Shown: positions 9,242 to 17,416 of the stretch, piece after piece | Layout of the letters: every line of letters begins with the position of its first letter | Position numbering within the stretch: the stretch's first letter is position 1 | DNA from: Lysobacteraceae bacterium 2PB | Lineage (GTDB): Bacteria > Pseudomonadota > Gammaproteobacteria > Xanthomonadales > Xanthomonadaceae | Length of the DNA: 64,000 nucleotides | NCBI GenBank assembly: GCA_005502915.1 | Contig: SCMT01000024.1 | Coordinates: 1 to 64,000, forward strand | Direction: 5' to 3' | The notes under the pieces: generated by a model | Database searches by the model: none | Seen by the model: only the letters and a program-made list of their open reading frames with translations | What the model was told of the DNA's origin: nothing | Made by a program: the position numbers and the translations under genes

Positions 9242-10093
9242 CTATACCAGCGAATCCAGCCTCGGCATCCAGAAGCCGTCGATGAGATGCTCGAACCCCT
9301 GCCCCAGCGGATGGATCTCGTTGTCCCACGACGCGGTGTCGGCCAGTTGCAGGCGGGTGTCGAGCACGATGAAGCGCCCGGGATCGCTGCTGTTCGCGCC
9401 GATGTCCAGCAGCAGCCCATGGAAGCTCTCCAGCAGCCAGCGCACGAGGGTTTTCCGTTCGGCGGGCGTCAGGCCCAGCGGCTCGACGTACTTCCAGATC
9501 CACGGCCCTTTGCGCAGGCCCGGCAGTCCGAAGGTGTAGGGCTTGTCCATCGGCGTCACGTCCGCGTAGGTGTGCGCGACGATCGTCGCACCGGGCGCGA
9601 ATTCATCGCGCATCGCGACGATGCGCAGGTAACTGGCGGCAATCTCCTCGAAGGTCTCGCCGAGCGTGCCCAGCTTCATCCAGCGACGCGCCACTTCGGG
9701 CACCTGCGCGGTCCAGGGCCAAGGCGATGCGTCGGACCCATCGCCCTGGCCGAGATGCCTGCTGAAATCCTTGCCGATCACGTCGTTCCCGCCGAGCGAC
9801 AGCAGGATCGCCGCGAACGGTTTGCCCTGGGCCTGCAGCTCGGCCGCGATGCGCCGCCACTTGCCGATCTTCGACTTGACCTCGCCGGCATCGCGCCCCG
9901 GATAACTGTCGTCGAGGATGTTCGCGCGTCGGCCGAGCCGGCTGTTGGCAGCGATCCCGCTCTGCAGGTCGAAGTAGGTGCGCAGCGGGTACTGGAACCA
10001 GGAGTCGCCGATGGTCAGCACGTTCTTCCGGTTCGGATAGCGCTCGATGCGCTCCAGGTAATCCTTGAGATGGACGATGTGGGTCGAGGGCAT
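9242..10093 (-). CDS. SGNH/GDSL-type hydrolase
   Basis: Esterase/lipase-like protein of 283 aa. Block I is GDSW with nucleophile Ser31, block III is GGND at 101-104 (oxyanion Asn), and block V is [11 protein letters not shown] near the C-terminus with the Asp/His pair. No signal peptide or membrane segment is evident, so it is probably cytoplasmic. The start at 10093 is backed by AAGGAG about 7 nt upstream; an in-frame extension to 10288 lacks any family similarity. It is transcribed with the giant patatin gene downstream and divergently from ahcY. Substrate unknown. Confidence 0.85.
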   Translation of the reverse strand: MPSTHIVHLKDYLERIERYPNRKNVLTIGDSWFQYPLRTYFDLQSGIAANSRLGRRANILDDSYPGRDAGEVKSKIGKWRRIAAELQAQGKPFAAILLSLGGNDVIGKDFSRHLGQGDGSDASPWPWTAQVPEVARRWMKLGTLGETFEEIAASYLRIVAMRDEFAPGATIVAHTYADVTPMDKPYTFGLPGLRKGPWIWKYVEPLGLTPAERKTLVRWLLESFHGLLLDIGANSSDPGRFIVLDTRLQLADTASWDNEIHPLGQGFEHLIDGFWMPRLDSLV

Positions 10094-10314
10094 GGGCCGC
10101 TCCTTGTGGCGGACTGTGGCGGGACGCGCCCGGCCCTCATCCCGGGCCGGAGTGGCGCGGGCACGGGCCTGCGCACCTCGATCTTGCGCGCCCCCTGTCG
10201 CATCCAACGGGACCAAAGCGGCATCACGGCAACCTCTCGTCGGGCCGGAAGCGGTCGCCCCGGCGGCGTCTTTGCGGTTCGCGGCCATCCGTCGCCTGCC
10301 CGGCCCGCATTCAT

Positions 10315-10341
10315 CGCTTCATCGCGAGCAGGCGATATAAT
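10315..10341 (+). promoter_or_regulatory. Candidate sigma-70 promoter of ahcY
   Basis: A perfect TATAAT lies at 10336-10341, 11 nt before the SAH riboswitch. The -35 is poor (GCTTCA at 10315-10320, 15-nt spacing). Placement is right for a transcript beginning just at the riboswitch. Confidence 0.6.
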
Positions 10342-10351
10342 GCCGCCCTCC

Positions 10352-10430
10352 CCGCCGAGGGGCGCTGCAAGCCCGGCACAGCCCGGGATCAGGCTCGGCG
10401 GAGGTCTCCAACCGTCCCAACCGCGCCCGT
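10352..10430 (+). promoter_or_regulatory. SAH riboswitch
   Basis: Matches the S-adenosylhomocysteine aptamer. P1 pairs CGCCGAG (10353-10359) with CTCGGCG (10394-10400). The conserved GCGCTGCAA core and AGGCTCGG strand are present. A hairpin CCCGG/CCGGG (10372-10376/10383-10387) lies inside, and a pseudoknot pairs GGGCGC (10360-10365) with GCGCCC (10423-10428). This family activates ahcY when SAH accumulates, and ahcY starts 50 nt downstream. The pseudoknot strand lies close to the ribosome site, compatible with translational control. Confidence 0.92.
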
Positions 10431-10479
10431 TCACTGCCCCGCCCCCCACGGGCCGGGCACACAACGGAGAACCGACCGC

Positions 10480-11910
10480 ATGAACGCTGTCGCAAAAACC
10501 TTCTCGACCGAAGGTGATTACAAGGTCGCCGACATCTCGCTGGCCGACTGGGGCCGCAAGGAAATCGACATCGCCGAGCACGAGATGCCGGGCCTGATGT
10601 CGATCCGCCGCAAGCACGCCGCCACCAAGCCGCTCAAGGGCGTGCGCGTGACCGGCTCGCTGCACATGACCATCCAGACCGCAGTGCTGATCGAGACCCT
10701 GAAGGACATCGGCGCCGACGTGCGCTGGGCGTCCTGCAACATCTTCTCGACCCAGGACCACGCCGCCGCCGCCATCGCCGCCACCGGCACCCCGGTGTTC
10801 GCGTGGAAGGGCGAAACCCTGGAAGAGTACTGGGACTGCACCCTCGACGCGGTGACCTTCCCGGGCGGCAAGGGTCCGGAACTCGTCGTCGACGACGGCG
10901 GCGACGTGACCCTGCTGATCCACAAAGGCTACGAACTCGAACAGGGTTCGGACTGGGTGAACACCCCGTCGGGCTCGCACGAGGAGCAGGTCATCAAGAA
11001 CCTCCTCAAGCGCGTCGCCAAGGAGCGCCCGGGCTTCTGGACCAACGTGGTCAAGGACTGGAAGGGCGTCTCCGAAGAGACCACCACCGGCGTGCACCGC
11101 CTGTACCAGATCGCCGAAGCCGGCAAGCTGCTGGTCCCCGCGATCAACGTCAACGACTCGGTCACCAAGTCGAAGTTCGACAACCTGTACGGCTGCCGCG
11201 AGTCGCTGGCCGACGGCCTCAAGCGCGCGATGGACGTGATGCTGGCCGGCAAGGTCGCCGTGGTCTGCGGCTACGGCGACGTCGGCAAGGGTTCGGCGCA
11301 CTCGCTGCGCGCCTACGGCTGCCGCGTCATCGTCACCGAGATCGATCCGATCTGCGCCCTGCAGGCCGCGATGGAAGGCTTCGAGGTCAACACGATCGAA
11401 GACACCCTCGGCCTCGCCGACATCTACGTGACCACGACCGGCAACAAGGACGTGATCACCCTGTCGCACATGCAGCAGATGAAGAACCAGGCCATCGTCT
11501 GCAACATCGGCCACTTCGACAACGAGATCCAGGTCGACGCGCTCAATGCGTCCGGCGCGAAGAAGATCAACATCAAGCCCCAGGTCGACAAGTACATCAT
11601 CGGCCCGGGCAAGGAGATCTTCCTGCTCGCCGAAGGCCGCCTGGTCAACCTCGGCTGCGCCACCGGCCACCCGAGCTTCGTGATGTCGAACTCGTTCGCC
11701 AACCAGACCCTCGCCCAGATCGACCTGTGGGCGAACAAGGACAAGTACGAGAAGACCGTCTACCGCCTGCCGAAGGCGCTGGACGAGGAAGTCGCCCGCC
11801 TGCACCTGGAGAAGATCGGCGTGAAGCTGACCACGCTCACCAAGGAACAGGCCGATTACCTCGGCGTCGACGTGGCCGGCCCGTACAAGCCGGACCATTA
11901 CCGCTATTGA
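10480..11910 (+). CDS. ahcY: Adenosylhomocysteinase
   Basis: Hydrolyses S-adenosylhomocysteine reversibly to homocysteine and adenosine, relieving inhibition of methyltransferases in the activated methyl cycle. At 476 aa it has the family length. The N-terminal substrate domain carries [13 protein letters not shown]. The NAD-binding Rossmann motif [10 protein letters not shown] and the C-terminal [10 protein letters not shown] and KPDHYRY signatures are all intact. It sits directly behind an SAH riboswitch and ends at a strong terminator, so it forms its own unit. metF, often immediately downstream in relatives, is displaced by 2.2 kb. Cytoplasmic, probably tetrameric. Confidence 0.98.
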   Translation: MNAVAKTFSTEGDYKVADISLADWGRKEIDIAEHEMPGLMSIRRKHAATKPLKGVRVTGSLHMTIQTAVLIETLKDIGADVRWASCNIFSTQDHAAAAIAATGTPVFAWKGETLEEYWDCTLDAVTFPGGKGPELVVDDGGDVTLLIHKGYELEQGSDWVNTPSGSHEEQVIKNLLKRVAKERPGFWTNVVKDWKGVSEETTTGVHRLYQIAEAGKLLVPAINVNDSVTKSKFDNLYGCRESLADGLKRAMDVMLAGKVAVVCGYGDVGKGSAHSLRAYGCRVIVTEIDPICALQAAMEGFEVNTIEDTLGLADIYVTTTGNKDVITLSHMQQMKNQAIVCNIGHFDNEIQVDALNASGAKKINIKPQVDKYIIGPGKEIFLLAEGRLVNLGCATGHPSFVMSNSFANQTLAQIDLWANKDKYEKTVYRLPKALDEEVARLHLEKIGVKLTTLTKEQADYLGVDVAGPYKPDHYRY

Positions 11911-11953
11911 TGGCAATACACTGCGGCTCGCCGCAGCGGCATCGACGAGTGAG

Positions 11954-11984
11954 ACGACGGGCGCGCAGGCGCCCGTCGTTTTTT
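11954..11984 (+). terminator. Intrinsic terminator of ahcY
   Basis: Perfect 11-bp stem (11954-11964 with 11969-11979) around a GCAG loop, followed by six T residues (11979-11984), 43 nt after the ahcY stop. Confidence 0.93.
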
Positions 11985-12019
11985 GCGGGTAACCGTCGAT
12001 GTTCGACGATGCGGAGGAA

Positions 12020-12484
12020 CTACGGAGCGATTTCTTCGACCTTCGAGGTCTTCTTGCAACTGCCTCCGCTGCAACCGGATCCGAAACAGCTATGCATGCT
12101 GCATCCGCCGCTCCAGGCATCGCATCCCGTATTGCTGCATGAGCCCGACCCAGAAGTATTGCAGGTCGATTCGCAGGTCACGGCCGCGGTCATCGGGAGC
12201 AGTTTCCCGGAAGTCGTGTCGTAGACCAGGAAATCACGGGTCGAGACCTTGAGCAGGGAGCCGTCGGCCTGCTGGACGATGCTCGACTCGGCCCCGCGCT
12301 CGGGAAATGCCGGGACCAGTGTTTTTCCCTTCAATGCTGCCTGCGTACGCGCATCGGTCGCGTCAATGGATGTCGAAGACGGACAGTCCTTGCCTTGTGA
12401 ACCGTCTTTGCCCGCATAGGAATGCAGGCCGAAAAGAGCAAGGGACAGGCCGAGCAACGTCGATAACAGGATCGATCTTTTCAT
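12020..12484 (-). CDS. Small secreted cysteine-rich protein of unknown function
   Basis: Predicted 154-aa exported protein with no family I recognise. Residues 1-25 form a signal peptide (MKRS, Leu-rich core, cleavage near HSYA). The middle is ordinary and mildly hydrophilic. The C-terminal 55 residues hold eight cysteines among Gly/Ser, spaced CX3C, CX7C, CX4C, CX6C, CX3C, CX4C, CX4C, ending in a Lys/Glu tail. A ninth Cys lies near the mature N-terminus. This could be a disulfide-knotted or metal-binding tail, or a modified peptide, but no maturation genes adjoin it. AAGGAG lies 7 nt before the start. It faces ahcY convergently and sits in the insert between ahcY and metF. Confidence 0.75.
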   Translation of the reverse strand: MKRSILLSTLLGLSLALFGLHSYAGKDGSQGKDCPSSTSIDATDARTQAALKGKTLVPAFPERGAESSIVQQADGSLLKVSTRDFLVYDTTSGKLLPMTAAVTCESTCNTSGSGSCSNTGCDAWSGGCSMHSCFGSGCSGGSCKKTSKVEEIAP

Positions 12485-13141
12485 TACCAACTCCTTGGTC
12501 GTTTTTCGCGATGAACACGGCCGCTGTCGCCTCAAGTGATCGATGCACAGGCGGAATCCCGACGAATTCGCAGACTGCCAGATGCACCATGGCGACATGG
12601 CCACGGAAATCAGCGAGGAAATGCAAGGCAGTCGAGAATCGGAATCGAAGCACCTCCTGTGCCTGATCGGTGAAAACACCTTTACGAACGTTGCGCCTTG
12701 AGACGTCAACCTGCCAATCGATATGCCGACGAAAGTTGCCCCGCGTGTGCGACATCTGTCGGCACAGCCCTAATGCATCCGATGGATGCGAGGCAGTTTG
12801 TTTATAGGATGAAAAAGCGCAAATCTCAACCTTTCCAAGCCGCTGCCATGCGGTCTTTCAGGGAGATTTCAACTTTTTTGACATGCATCACGCTTGACGC
12901 CAACAAGCACAGCAGGGTGAGCGCATCACATCGGCGCGAGCGAAGACGGGAATCCGCCGGGAAGCCGTCTCATGGATTTCGACCAAAGCGGACAGGGCTG
13001 GCTGCACGTGGCACTTCGAGACAGTAGATCGCCCTGCCAACACGCAACAAGACGCAAAATCCTGAACGTTGGCGGCGGGACGGATACTCCGGGCTTCATG
13101 ACTGCGGCGCTCCTTGCCAAGGCTTCGCGATCCAAGTCAAA
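12485..13141. other. Long leader and unassigned, lower-GC intergenic DNA
   Basis: This stretch is visibly less GC-rich than its neighbours (30 of 60 G/C at 12841-12900 by hand count). It holds the minus-strand promoter of the Cys-rich gene and a leader of about 310 nt. Two small open frames (12363-12755 minus, 12698-13027 plus) exist but show no family signature or good ribosome site. It may be remnant or foreign DNA. Confidence 0.4.
12801..12829 (-). promoter_or_regulatory. Sigma-70-type promoter upstream of the Cys-rich gene
   Basis: On the minus strand TTGAGA (12829-12824) and TATAAA (12806-12801) are separated by exactly 17 nt. Transcription would start near 12794 and run 310 nt before the Cys-rich protein's ATG at 12484, an unusually long 5' leader. 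Confidence 0.6.
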
Positions 13142-13432
13142 CATCCATGCGTGAGCGTTCGCGTCCGCTCGCGCCCGTGGCATGCAAGCACCACCTGCGA
13201 TCGGTAAATGCGATGCCATCGTTGGCGCAATGGCAGGGACTCCGGATCGTCCGGCCATCCGTGGCCGGGCGTTCGCGAGCGCGCGCGGCAGTGCCGCGCA
13301 AGCAATTCTTGCGATCTGCAATTCGGCTGCCATCCTTGGCGCAACATCACGGACTCCGGATCGCCCGGCCCGGCCATCCGTGGCCGGGCGTTCGCGAGCG
13401 CGCGCGGCAGTGCCGCGCAAGCGCGCTCGCTC
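13142..13432. repeat. Tandem intergenic repeat, about 2.5 units of 114-119 bp
   Basis: Unit 1 covers 13142-13255, unit 2 13256-13374 and partial unit 3 13375-13432. Units share CATCC...GTTCGCG...GCAAGC...TTGGCGCAA...GGACTCCGGATCG. Units 2 and 3 are nearly identical over the stretch from CATCCGTGG to CCGCGCAAGC; unit 1 is diverged. The array ends in the stop codon of the DUF3228-like gene. There are no unique spacers and few units, so it is not CRISPR. Confidence 0.8.
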
Positions 13433-13988
13433 ACCCCTTCCAGTTCGCGTGCCTGTCCCAGAACGCGACGCTGCGCCGGTAGGCCTCGCGGTCGATCGGC
13501 ACGCCGGAGCCGCCTTCTTCCACACCCAGCGCATTGCGCATCATCGTGATCGGGGCCAGCGGGGTTTCCTCGGGCGTCATCGTGTACAGGCAACCGACGA
13601 TGCCCCAGTCGGCGTCGATCGGCGTGCCTTCCTTCGCCATCTGTTCGCGGTCGTAGAGGATCGGGATCAGGTAGTTCGCGACCGGCGGGTCGATGCCTTC
13701 GAACCAGCGCACCAGCACCGGCAGTTCCTCGCGACTGCGCGCGTCGTAGCCGCTGCGCAGCAGGTGGCGATTGGCGTCGTCGATCGGAATGGCCATGCAG
13801 CGCGTGGAGGTCCAGTTGCGATGCACGTGGAGCTTGCAGAACGGTGCATAGCCGTCGAGCACGGCCAGCGGCGGTTCCTCGTTGAGGCGCTGCACGAACT
13901 GCTCGGCGGTGCAGTCCTGGATGGTGTTGCGGCGCGGCTCGGCGGGGAACAGGCGGGGTCGGGCGAAGGGGGTGAGGACGATGGACAT
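13431..13988 (-). CDS. DUF3228-like protein
   Basis: A 185-aa soluble protein without signal peptide or membrane segments. Its conserved-looking core (CKLHVHRNWTSTRCM, HLLRSGYDAR, YLIPILYDREQM, DWGIVGCLYT) resembles DUF3228-family proteins found across gammaproteobacteria; this family call is from memory of the motif pattern. Biochemical role unknown. It is transcribed away from metF (divergent, 169-bp gap) and its stop codon overlaps the tandem repeat array. Confidence 0.65.
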   Translation of the reverse strand: MSIVLTPFARPRLFPAEPRRNTIQDCTAEQFVQRLNEEPPLAVLDGYAPFCKLHVHRNWTSTRCMAIPIDDANRHLLRSGYDARSREELPVLVRWFEGIDPPVANYLIPILYDREQMAKEGTPIDADWGIVGCLYTMTPEETPLAPITMMRNALGVEEGGSGVPIDREAYRRSVAFWDRHANWKG

Positions 13989-14100
13989 CGGCGGTGGTCG
14001 CGACGGGACGGAATGGTCTGAAGGGCCGACAGCCTATCGATTCATCCGGCATCGGGACACCCACTGCTGTCCGCCCGGGGTGCCGGGCTGCGTATACCTT

Positions 14101-14130
14101 TTTACTTTCATCGCGATAAAGAGATAGAAT
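14101..14130 (+). promoter_or_regulatory. Candidate promoter of metF
   Basis: TTTACT (14101-14106) and TAGAAT (14125-14130) are spaced 18 nt apart, 27 nt before the metF start. The surrounding stretch, including the TCGCGA and GATAAAGAGATAGA sequences, is the only AT-rich DNA in the gap and may also hold a regulator site. Confidence 0.5.
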
Positions 14131-14157
14131 CTCGCCCGACCCGCCCGGACGCCCGTC

Positions 14158-14979
14158 ATGACCCCGATTTCCTTCGAGTTCTACCCGCCCAAGACCGACG
14201 ACCAGCGCGCCCTGCTCGACCGCACCGCGGCCAAGCTGAAGGCCTACGCGCCGGAATACGTGTCCTGCACCTTCGGCGCCGGCGGTTCCACGCTGAGCTA
14301 CACCTCCGAAACCGTGCGCCACCTGCACCAGACCCACGGCTTCGACGCCGCGCCGCACATCTCGTGCATGGGCGGCAGCCGCGAGGAGATCCGCGAACTG
14401 CTGCGCCTGTACCGCGCGCTCGGCTGCACGCGCCTCGTCGCCCTGCGCGGCGACCTGCCTTCGGGCATGGCGCGCATGGGCGACCTGCGCTACGGCTCGG
14501 ACCTGGTGAAGTTCATCCGCGACGAGCATGGCGACCACTTTCACATCGAGGTCGGCGCGTATCCGGAAGTGCATCCGCAGGCCGAGGATGCGTTCGCGGA
14601 CCTGCGCAATTTCAAGACCAAGGTCGACGCTGGCGCGGATGCCGCGATCACCCAATATTTCTACAACCCGGACGCCTATTTCCGCTTCGTCGACGACGTG
14701 CGCAGGCTCGGCGTCGAGGTGCCGATCGTGCCGGGCATCATGCCGATCTCGAACTTCAGCCAGCTCAAGCGCTTCTCCGACGCCTGCGGCGCCGAGATCC
14801 CGCGCTGGATCGCCAAGCGCATGCAGGCCCTGGGCGACGACGTGGACGGCATCCGCGAGTTCGCCGCCGACCTCGTCGCCGACATGTGCCGCAAGCTCGT
14901 CGCCGGCGGCGCGCCGTCGCTGCATTTCTACACGCTCAACCTCGCCAAGCCCACGCAGTCGGTGCTGGCGCGGTTGTAA
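14158..14979 (+). CDS. metF: Methylenetetrahydrofolate reductase
   Basis: Reduces 5,10-methylene-THF to 5-methyl-THF, the methyl donor for methionine synthesis, so it feeds the same cycle as ahcY. At 273 aa it is a normal bacterial length. Signatures seen are the N-terminal ISFEFYPPKTD strand, CTFGAGGSTL, the FAD-site region ALRGDLP, ITQYFYNPD, and VPGIMPISN with the following Ser/Phe. TIM-barrel flavoprotein, cytoplasmic. No strong Shine-Dalgarno is seen before the ATG. It ends in a REP-like hairpin shared with convergent ampE. Confidence 0.96.
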   Translation: MTPISFEFYPPKTDDQRALLDRTAAKLKAYAPEYVSCTFGAGGSTLSYTSETVRHLHQTHGFDAAPHISCMGGSREEIRELLRLYRALGCTRLVALRGDLPSGMARMGDLRYGSDLVKFIRDEHGDHFHIEVGAYPEVHPQAEDAFADLRNFKTKVDAGADAAITQYFYNPDAYFRFVDDVRRLGVEVPIVPGIMPISNFSQLKRFSDACGAEIPRWIAKRMQALGDDVDGIREFAADLVADMCRKLVAGGAPSLHFYTLNLAKPTQSVLARL

Positions 14980-14993
14980 GCGCGAATGCATTC

Positions 14994-15090
14994 GTAGGAG
15001 GGCCTTCAGGCCCGAGCTCTTTGCGTTATCGAAGATCAAGAGCTCGGGCCTGGTTCTCAACAGCCGTATGGCTGGTCAGGCCCTCCTGCA
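14994..15090. repeat. REP-like multi-stem inverted repeat between metF and ampE
   Basis: Nested perfect inverted repeats: an outer 10-bp arm (14996-15005 with 15078-15087), an inner 15-bp arm (15007-15021 with 15038-15052) and a small 5-bp hairpin (15061-15065 with 15070-15074). The GTAGGAGGGCCTTCAGGCCCGA head resembles intergenic repeats common in Xanthomonadaceae. Located between two convergent stops, it probably ends both transcripts. Confidence 0.8.
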
Positions 15091-15099
15091 AAGCGCGCG

Positions 15100-16008
15100 T
15101 CAGCTCACCCAGCCGGCAACAACGAACAAGGCCAGGATCGCCAGCCACAGCAGCAGCACGCGCCAGACCAGGCTCATGGCGTCGCGCAGTTCCGGCAGTT
15201 CGCCGAGCTGCACCCAGGCGTTGCCCGGGGCCACGCCTTCCTCGATGAGCTCCGAGGTCTCTTCCGCGATCTCGCTGCGCACGCTGGCGCGGCCGGCGGC
15301 GCCGAGGAAGGCGTTGTCGAGCCGCAGCGATGCGCCACCGGCGTCGCGCCATGCAGCGAGCACGGTGTCGAAGTTGCCGACCAATGCCAGCGCCAGCGAC
15401 ATCGCCTGCGCGACGGGCCAGTCGAGCAAGGCATGCAGCCGCTTCGCGCCCTGGCGGGACGCAGGCGGCAGGGCATTGCCTGCCTCCTCCTGCGCGCTCA
15501 GCGCCACCAGGCGATACAGCAGGGCACCGGTCGCCCCCAGCAGCAGGAACCAGAACAGCACGCCGAACCAGCGTCGCAGGGCGCTGGCGAACACCGCCTC
15601 GACCATCGCGGCGCCTTCGCCGCCGCGCGCGGGATCCGCGCCGAGGCGGACGATGGCCTCGCGGCGCGCGTCGGCGTGTTCGGCATCGATGACGGCGGCG
15701 ACATCCGCGTCGAGGTCGCGCGGCCCCCAGGCGACGAACAGCACCGCGAGACCGAACAGCAGGCCGAAGATGCCGAACAGCGGCGAATGCAGGAAGTACT
15801 GCAGCAGCGCGACGAGCAGCAGCGGCGGGAGCAGCGCGATCAGGACGCCGGCGCGGCCATGCCATGCGCCGCCGGGCCCGGGGAACAGGCTGGCCAGCCA
15901 GCGCAGCCAGTGCGCGTAGAGGTCATGGCGCCGCACCACGCCGGCGAGCCCCGGCGCGAGATGGCCCAGCGCGAGGGCGAAGATCACGGCGATGAGGGTG
16001 GCGGCCAT
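15100..16008 (-). CDS. ampE: AmpE-like inner membrane protein
   Basis: A 302-aa integral membrane protein with an N-terminal hydrophobic segment, two more around residues 55-95, one near 150-165 and a C-terminal one (about 280-300). The pattern and conserved HWLRWL, GALLYRL and LLDWPVAQAMSLALALVGNF stretches fit AmpE of the CobD/CbiB-like superfamily, named for its link to beta-lactamase induction with AmpD. No ampD or ampR is in the window. Its start lies 9 bp after the nudC stop, so it ends the erpA-nudC-ampE unit. Confidence 0.8.
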   Translation of the reverse strand: MAATLIAVIFALALGHLAPGLAGVVRRHDLYAHWLRWLASLFPGPGGAWHGRAGVLIALLPPLLLVALLQYFLHSPLFGIFGLLFGLAVLFVAWGPRDLDADVAAVIDAEHADARREAIVRLGADPARGGEGAAMVEAVFASALRRWFGVLFWFLLLGATGALLYRLVALSAQEEAGNALPPASRQGAKRLHALLDWPVAQAMSLALALVGNFDTVLAAWRDAGGASLRLDNAFLGAAGRASVRSEIAEETSELIEEGVAPGNAWVQLGELPELRDAMSLVWRVLLLWLAILALFVVAGWVS

Positions 16009-16017
16009 GCGACCAGT

Positions 16018-16950
16018 CTACCCCGCCGAGGTGCCGACCCCGGCGTGCCACGCTTCGATGAGCCAGCGCGAGATCGAGACCGAGGGCGACAGCAGCAGGC
16101 CGTCGTCCTTCGTCTCGCCGCGCAGCGCGGCGCCGACCTCGTCGCGGGTGAACCAGCGCGCGTCCTCCAGTTCGTCGGCGGCCTGCGGCGGATCGGGCTC
16201 GGCGTCGGCGACGAAGCCCAGCATCAGCGACGACGGGAACGGCCACGGCTGCGAGCCGAGGTAGCGCGACGCGCGCACGCGCACGCCCGATTCCTCCATC
16301 ACTTCGCGGGCCACGGTCTGTTCGAGGCTTTCGCCGGGCTCGACGAAACCGGCGAGCGTGGAATAGCGACGCGCCGGCCAGCTGGCCTGGCGACCGAGCA
16401 GCAGGCGCTCGCCGTCGGTGACGGCGACAATCACCGCAGGATCGGTGCGCGGATAGTGATCGAGGCCGCAGGCATCGCAATGACCCTGCCAGCCGCCGCG
16501 CGTCGGGCGCAGGGCACCGCCGCAGGCGCCGCAGAAACGATGGCGGCGACGCCAGTGCAGGACCGCGCGGGCCTGCGCGAAGGCGGTGGCATCGAATGCG
16601 GGCCAGTGCGCGGCCGCGCTGCGGAGGTCGATGCGACCCTCGCTGGCGGGGCGCGCCTCGAACGGCGCCGATACCGGGCCGGACGCGCCTTCGCCGGTGT
16701 CCAGCGCGAACCAGGCTTCGTCGCCGCGCAGGCCGAGGAAGACGGCATCGTCCGGCCGCTCGCCGAGGCTCATGCCGGTCGGCGCATCCAGGCGACCCTG
16801 TGCGTCGACGGCCGTGCGCCCCTCCGCATCGACGCGGAGCACCCGCGCGTTGCGCCACAGCGTGCGCAGGGCTTCATCCTGGTCGCGAAGATGGTCGGCG
16901 CGCTCCAGCGCGTCCTCGACGAAGGCGAAACGCGGCGCGGGGGGCGTCAT
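16018..16950 (-). CDS. nudC: NAD(+) diphosphatase / RNA-decapping Nudix hydrolase
   Basis: A 310-aa protein hydrolysing NAD(H) to NMN(H) and AMP and removing NAD caps from RNA. A zinc ribbon (FCGACGG...HCDACGLD) lies in mid-protein, followed by the Nudix box beginning GFVEPGESLEQ and ending REVMEESGV, and the NADH-pyrophosphatase signature SQPWPFP. All are intact. It starts 8 bp after erpA and ends 9 bp before ampE, indicating co-transcription. Confidence 0.93.
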   Translation of the reverse strand: MTPPAPRFAFVEDALERADHLRDQDEALRTLWRNARVLRVDAEGRTAVDAQGRLDAPTGMSLGERPDDAVFLGLRGDEAWFALDTGEGASGPVSAPFEARPASEGRIDLRSAAAHWPAFDATAFAQARAVLHWRRRHRFCGACGGALRPTRGGWQGHCDACGLDHYPRTDPAVIVAVTDGERLLLGRQASWPARRYSTLAGFVEPGESLEQTVAREVMEESGVRVRASRYLGSQPWPFPSSLMLGFVADAEPDPPQAADELEDARWFTRDEVGAALRGETKDDGLLLSPSVSISRWLIEAWHAGVGTSAG

Positions 16951-16958
16951 GCCGCGCC

Positions 16959-17330
16959 TCAGGCGCTGAAGCTGCTGCCGCAGCCGCAGGTGGTCTTGGC
17001 GTTGGGATTGCGGATGACGAACTGCGAGCCGTGCAGGCTTTCGGTGTAGTCGACCTGGGCGCCGACCAGGTACTGCAGGCTCAGCGGGTCGACCAGCAGG
17101 GTGACCTCGTCGGTCGCGACCGCGAAGTCGTCCTCGTTCTGCTGTTCGTCGAACTCGAAACCGTACTGGAAGCCTGAACAGCCGCCGCCCTGGATGTAGA
17201 CGCGCAGTTTCAGCGCGGGATTGCCTTCTTCGGCGATCAGTTCGCGCACCTTGGCGGCGGCGGCGGCGGTGAAGTCGATCAGGGGCGCCGCGGCATCGGG
17301 CGCGGAGGGCGTGGCGGTCTGGGTATCCAT
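16959..17330 (-). CDS. erpA: Iron-sulfur cluster insertion protein ErpA
   Basis: A-type carrier of 123 aa that transfers Fe-S clusters to apoproteins. The three ligand cysteines are present in [11 protein letters not shown] and TCGCGSSF, the latter at the extreme C-terminus as expected. A 20-residue Ala/Pro/Thr-rich N-terminal extension precedes the fold. Start at 17330 is chosen because the longer frame upstream lacks similarity; the ribosome site is weak. It sits between a DUF6776 gene and nudC. Confidence 0.94.
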   Translation of the reverse strand: MDTQTATPSAPDAAAPLIDFTAAAAAKVRELIAEEGNPALKLRVYIQGGGCSGFQYGFEFDEQQNEDDFAVATDEVTLLVDPLSLQYLVGAQVDYTESLHGSQFVIRNPNAKTTCGCGSSFSA

Positions 17331-17416
17331 GCGCACAGGATGGGGCCCGGGCGATGACGGTTCAAGCGCGCCGTCGCAACGATCCGGCGCGCCCGCCAAC
17401 GATCGACAAGGCGCGA

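Noticed and set aside
12363-12755. Possible 130-aa minus-strand gene in the Cys-rich gene leader
   Set aside because: Overlaps the signal-peptide coding region out of frame and shows no family features.
12698-13027. Possible 109-aa plus-strand gene
   Set aside because: No ribosome site, no recognisable motif, and it overlaps the promoter region of the Cys-rich gene.
13142-13432. Possible CRISPR array
   Set aside because: Only about 2.5 units of 114-119 bp, no unique spacers, no cas genes.
14041-14157. SAM or SAH riboswitch before metF
   Set aside because: The conserved GCGCTGCAA/AGGCTCGG elements seen before ahcY are absent; only a promoter-like AT-rich patch is present.
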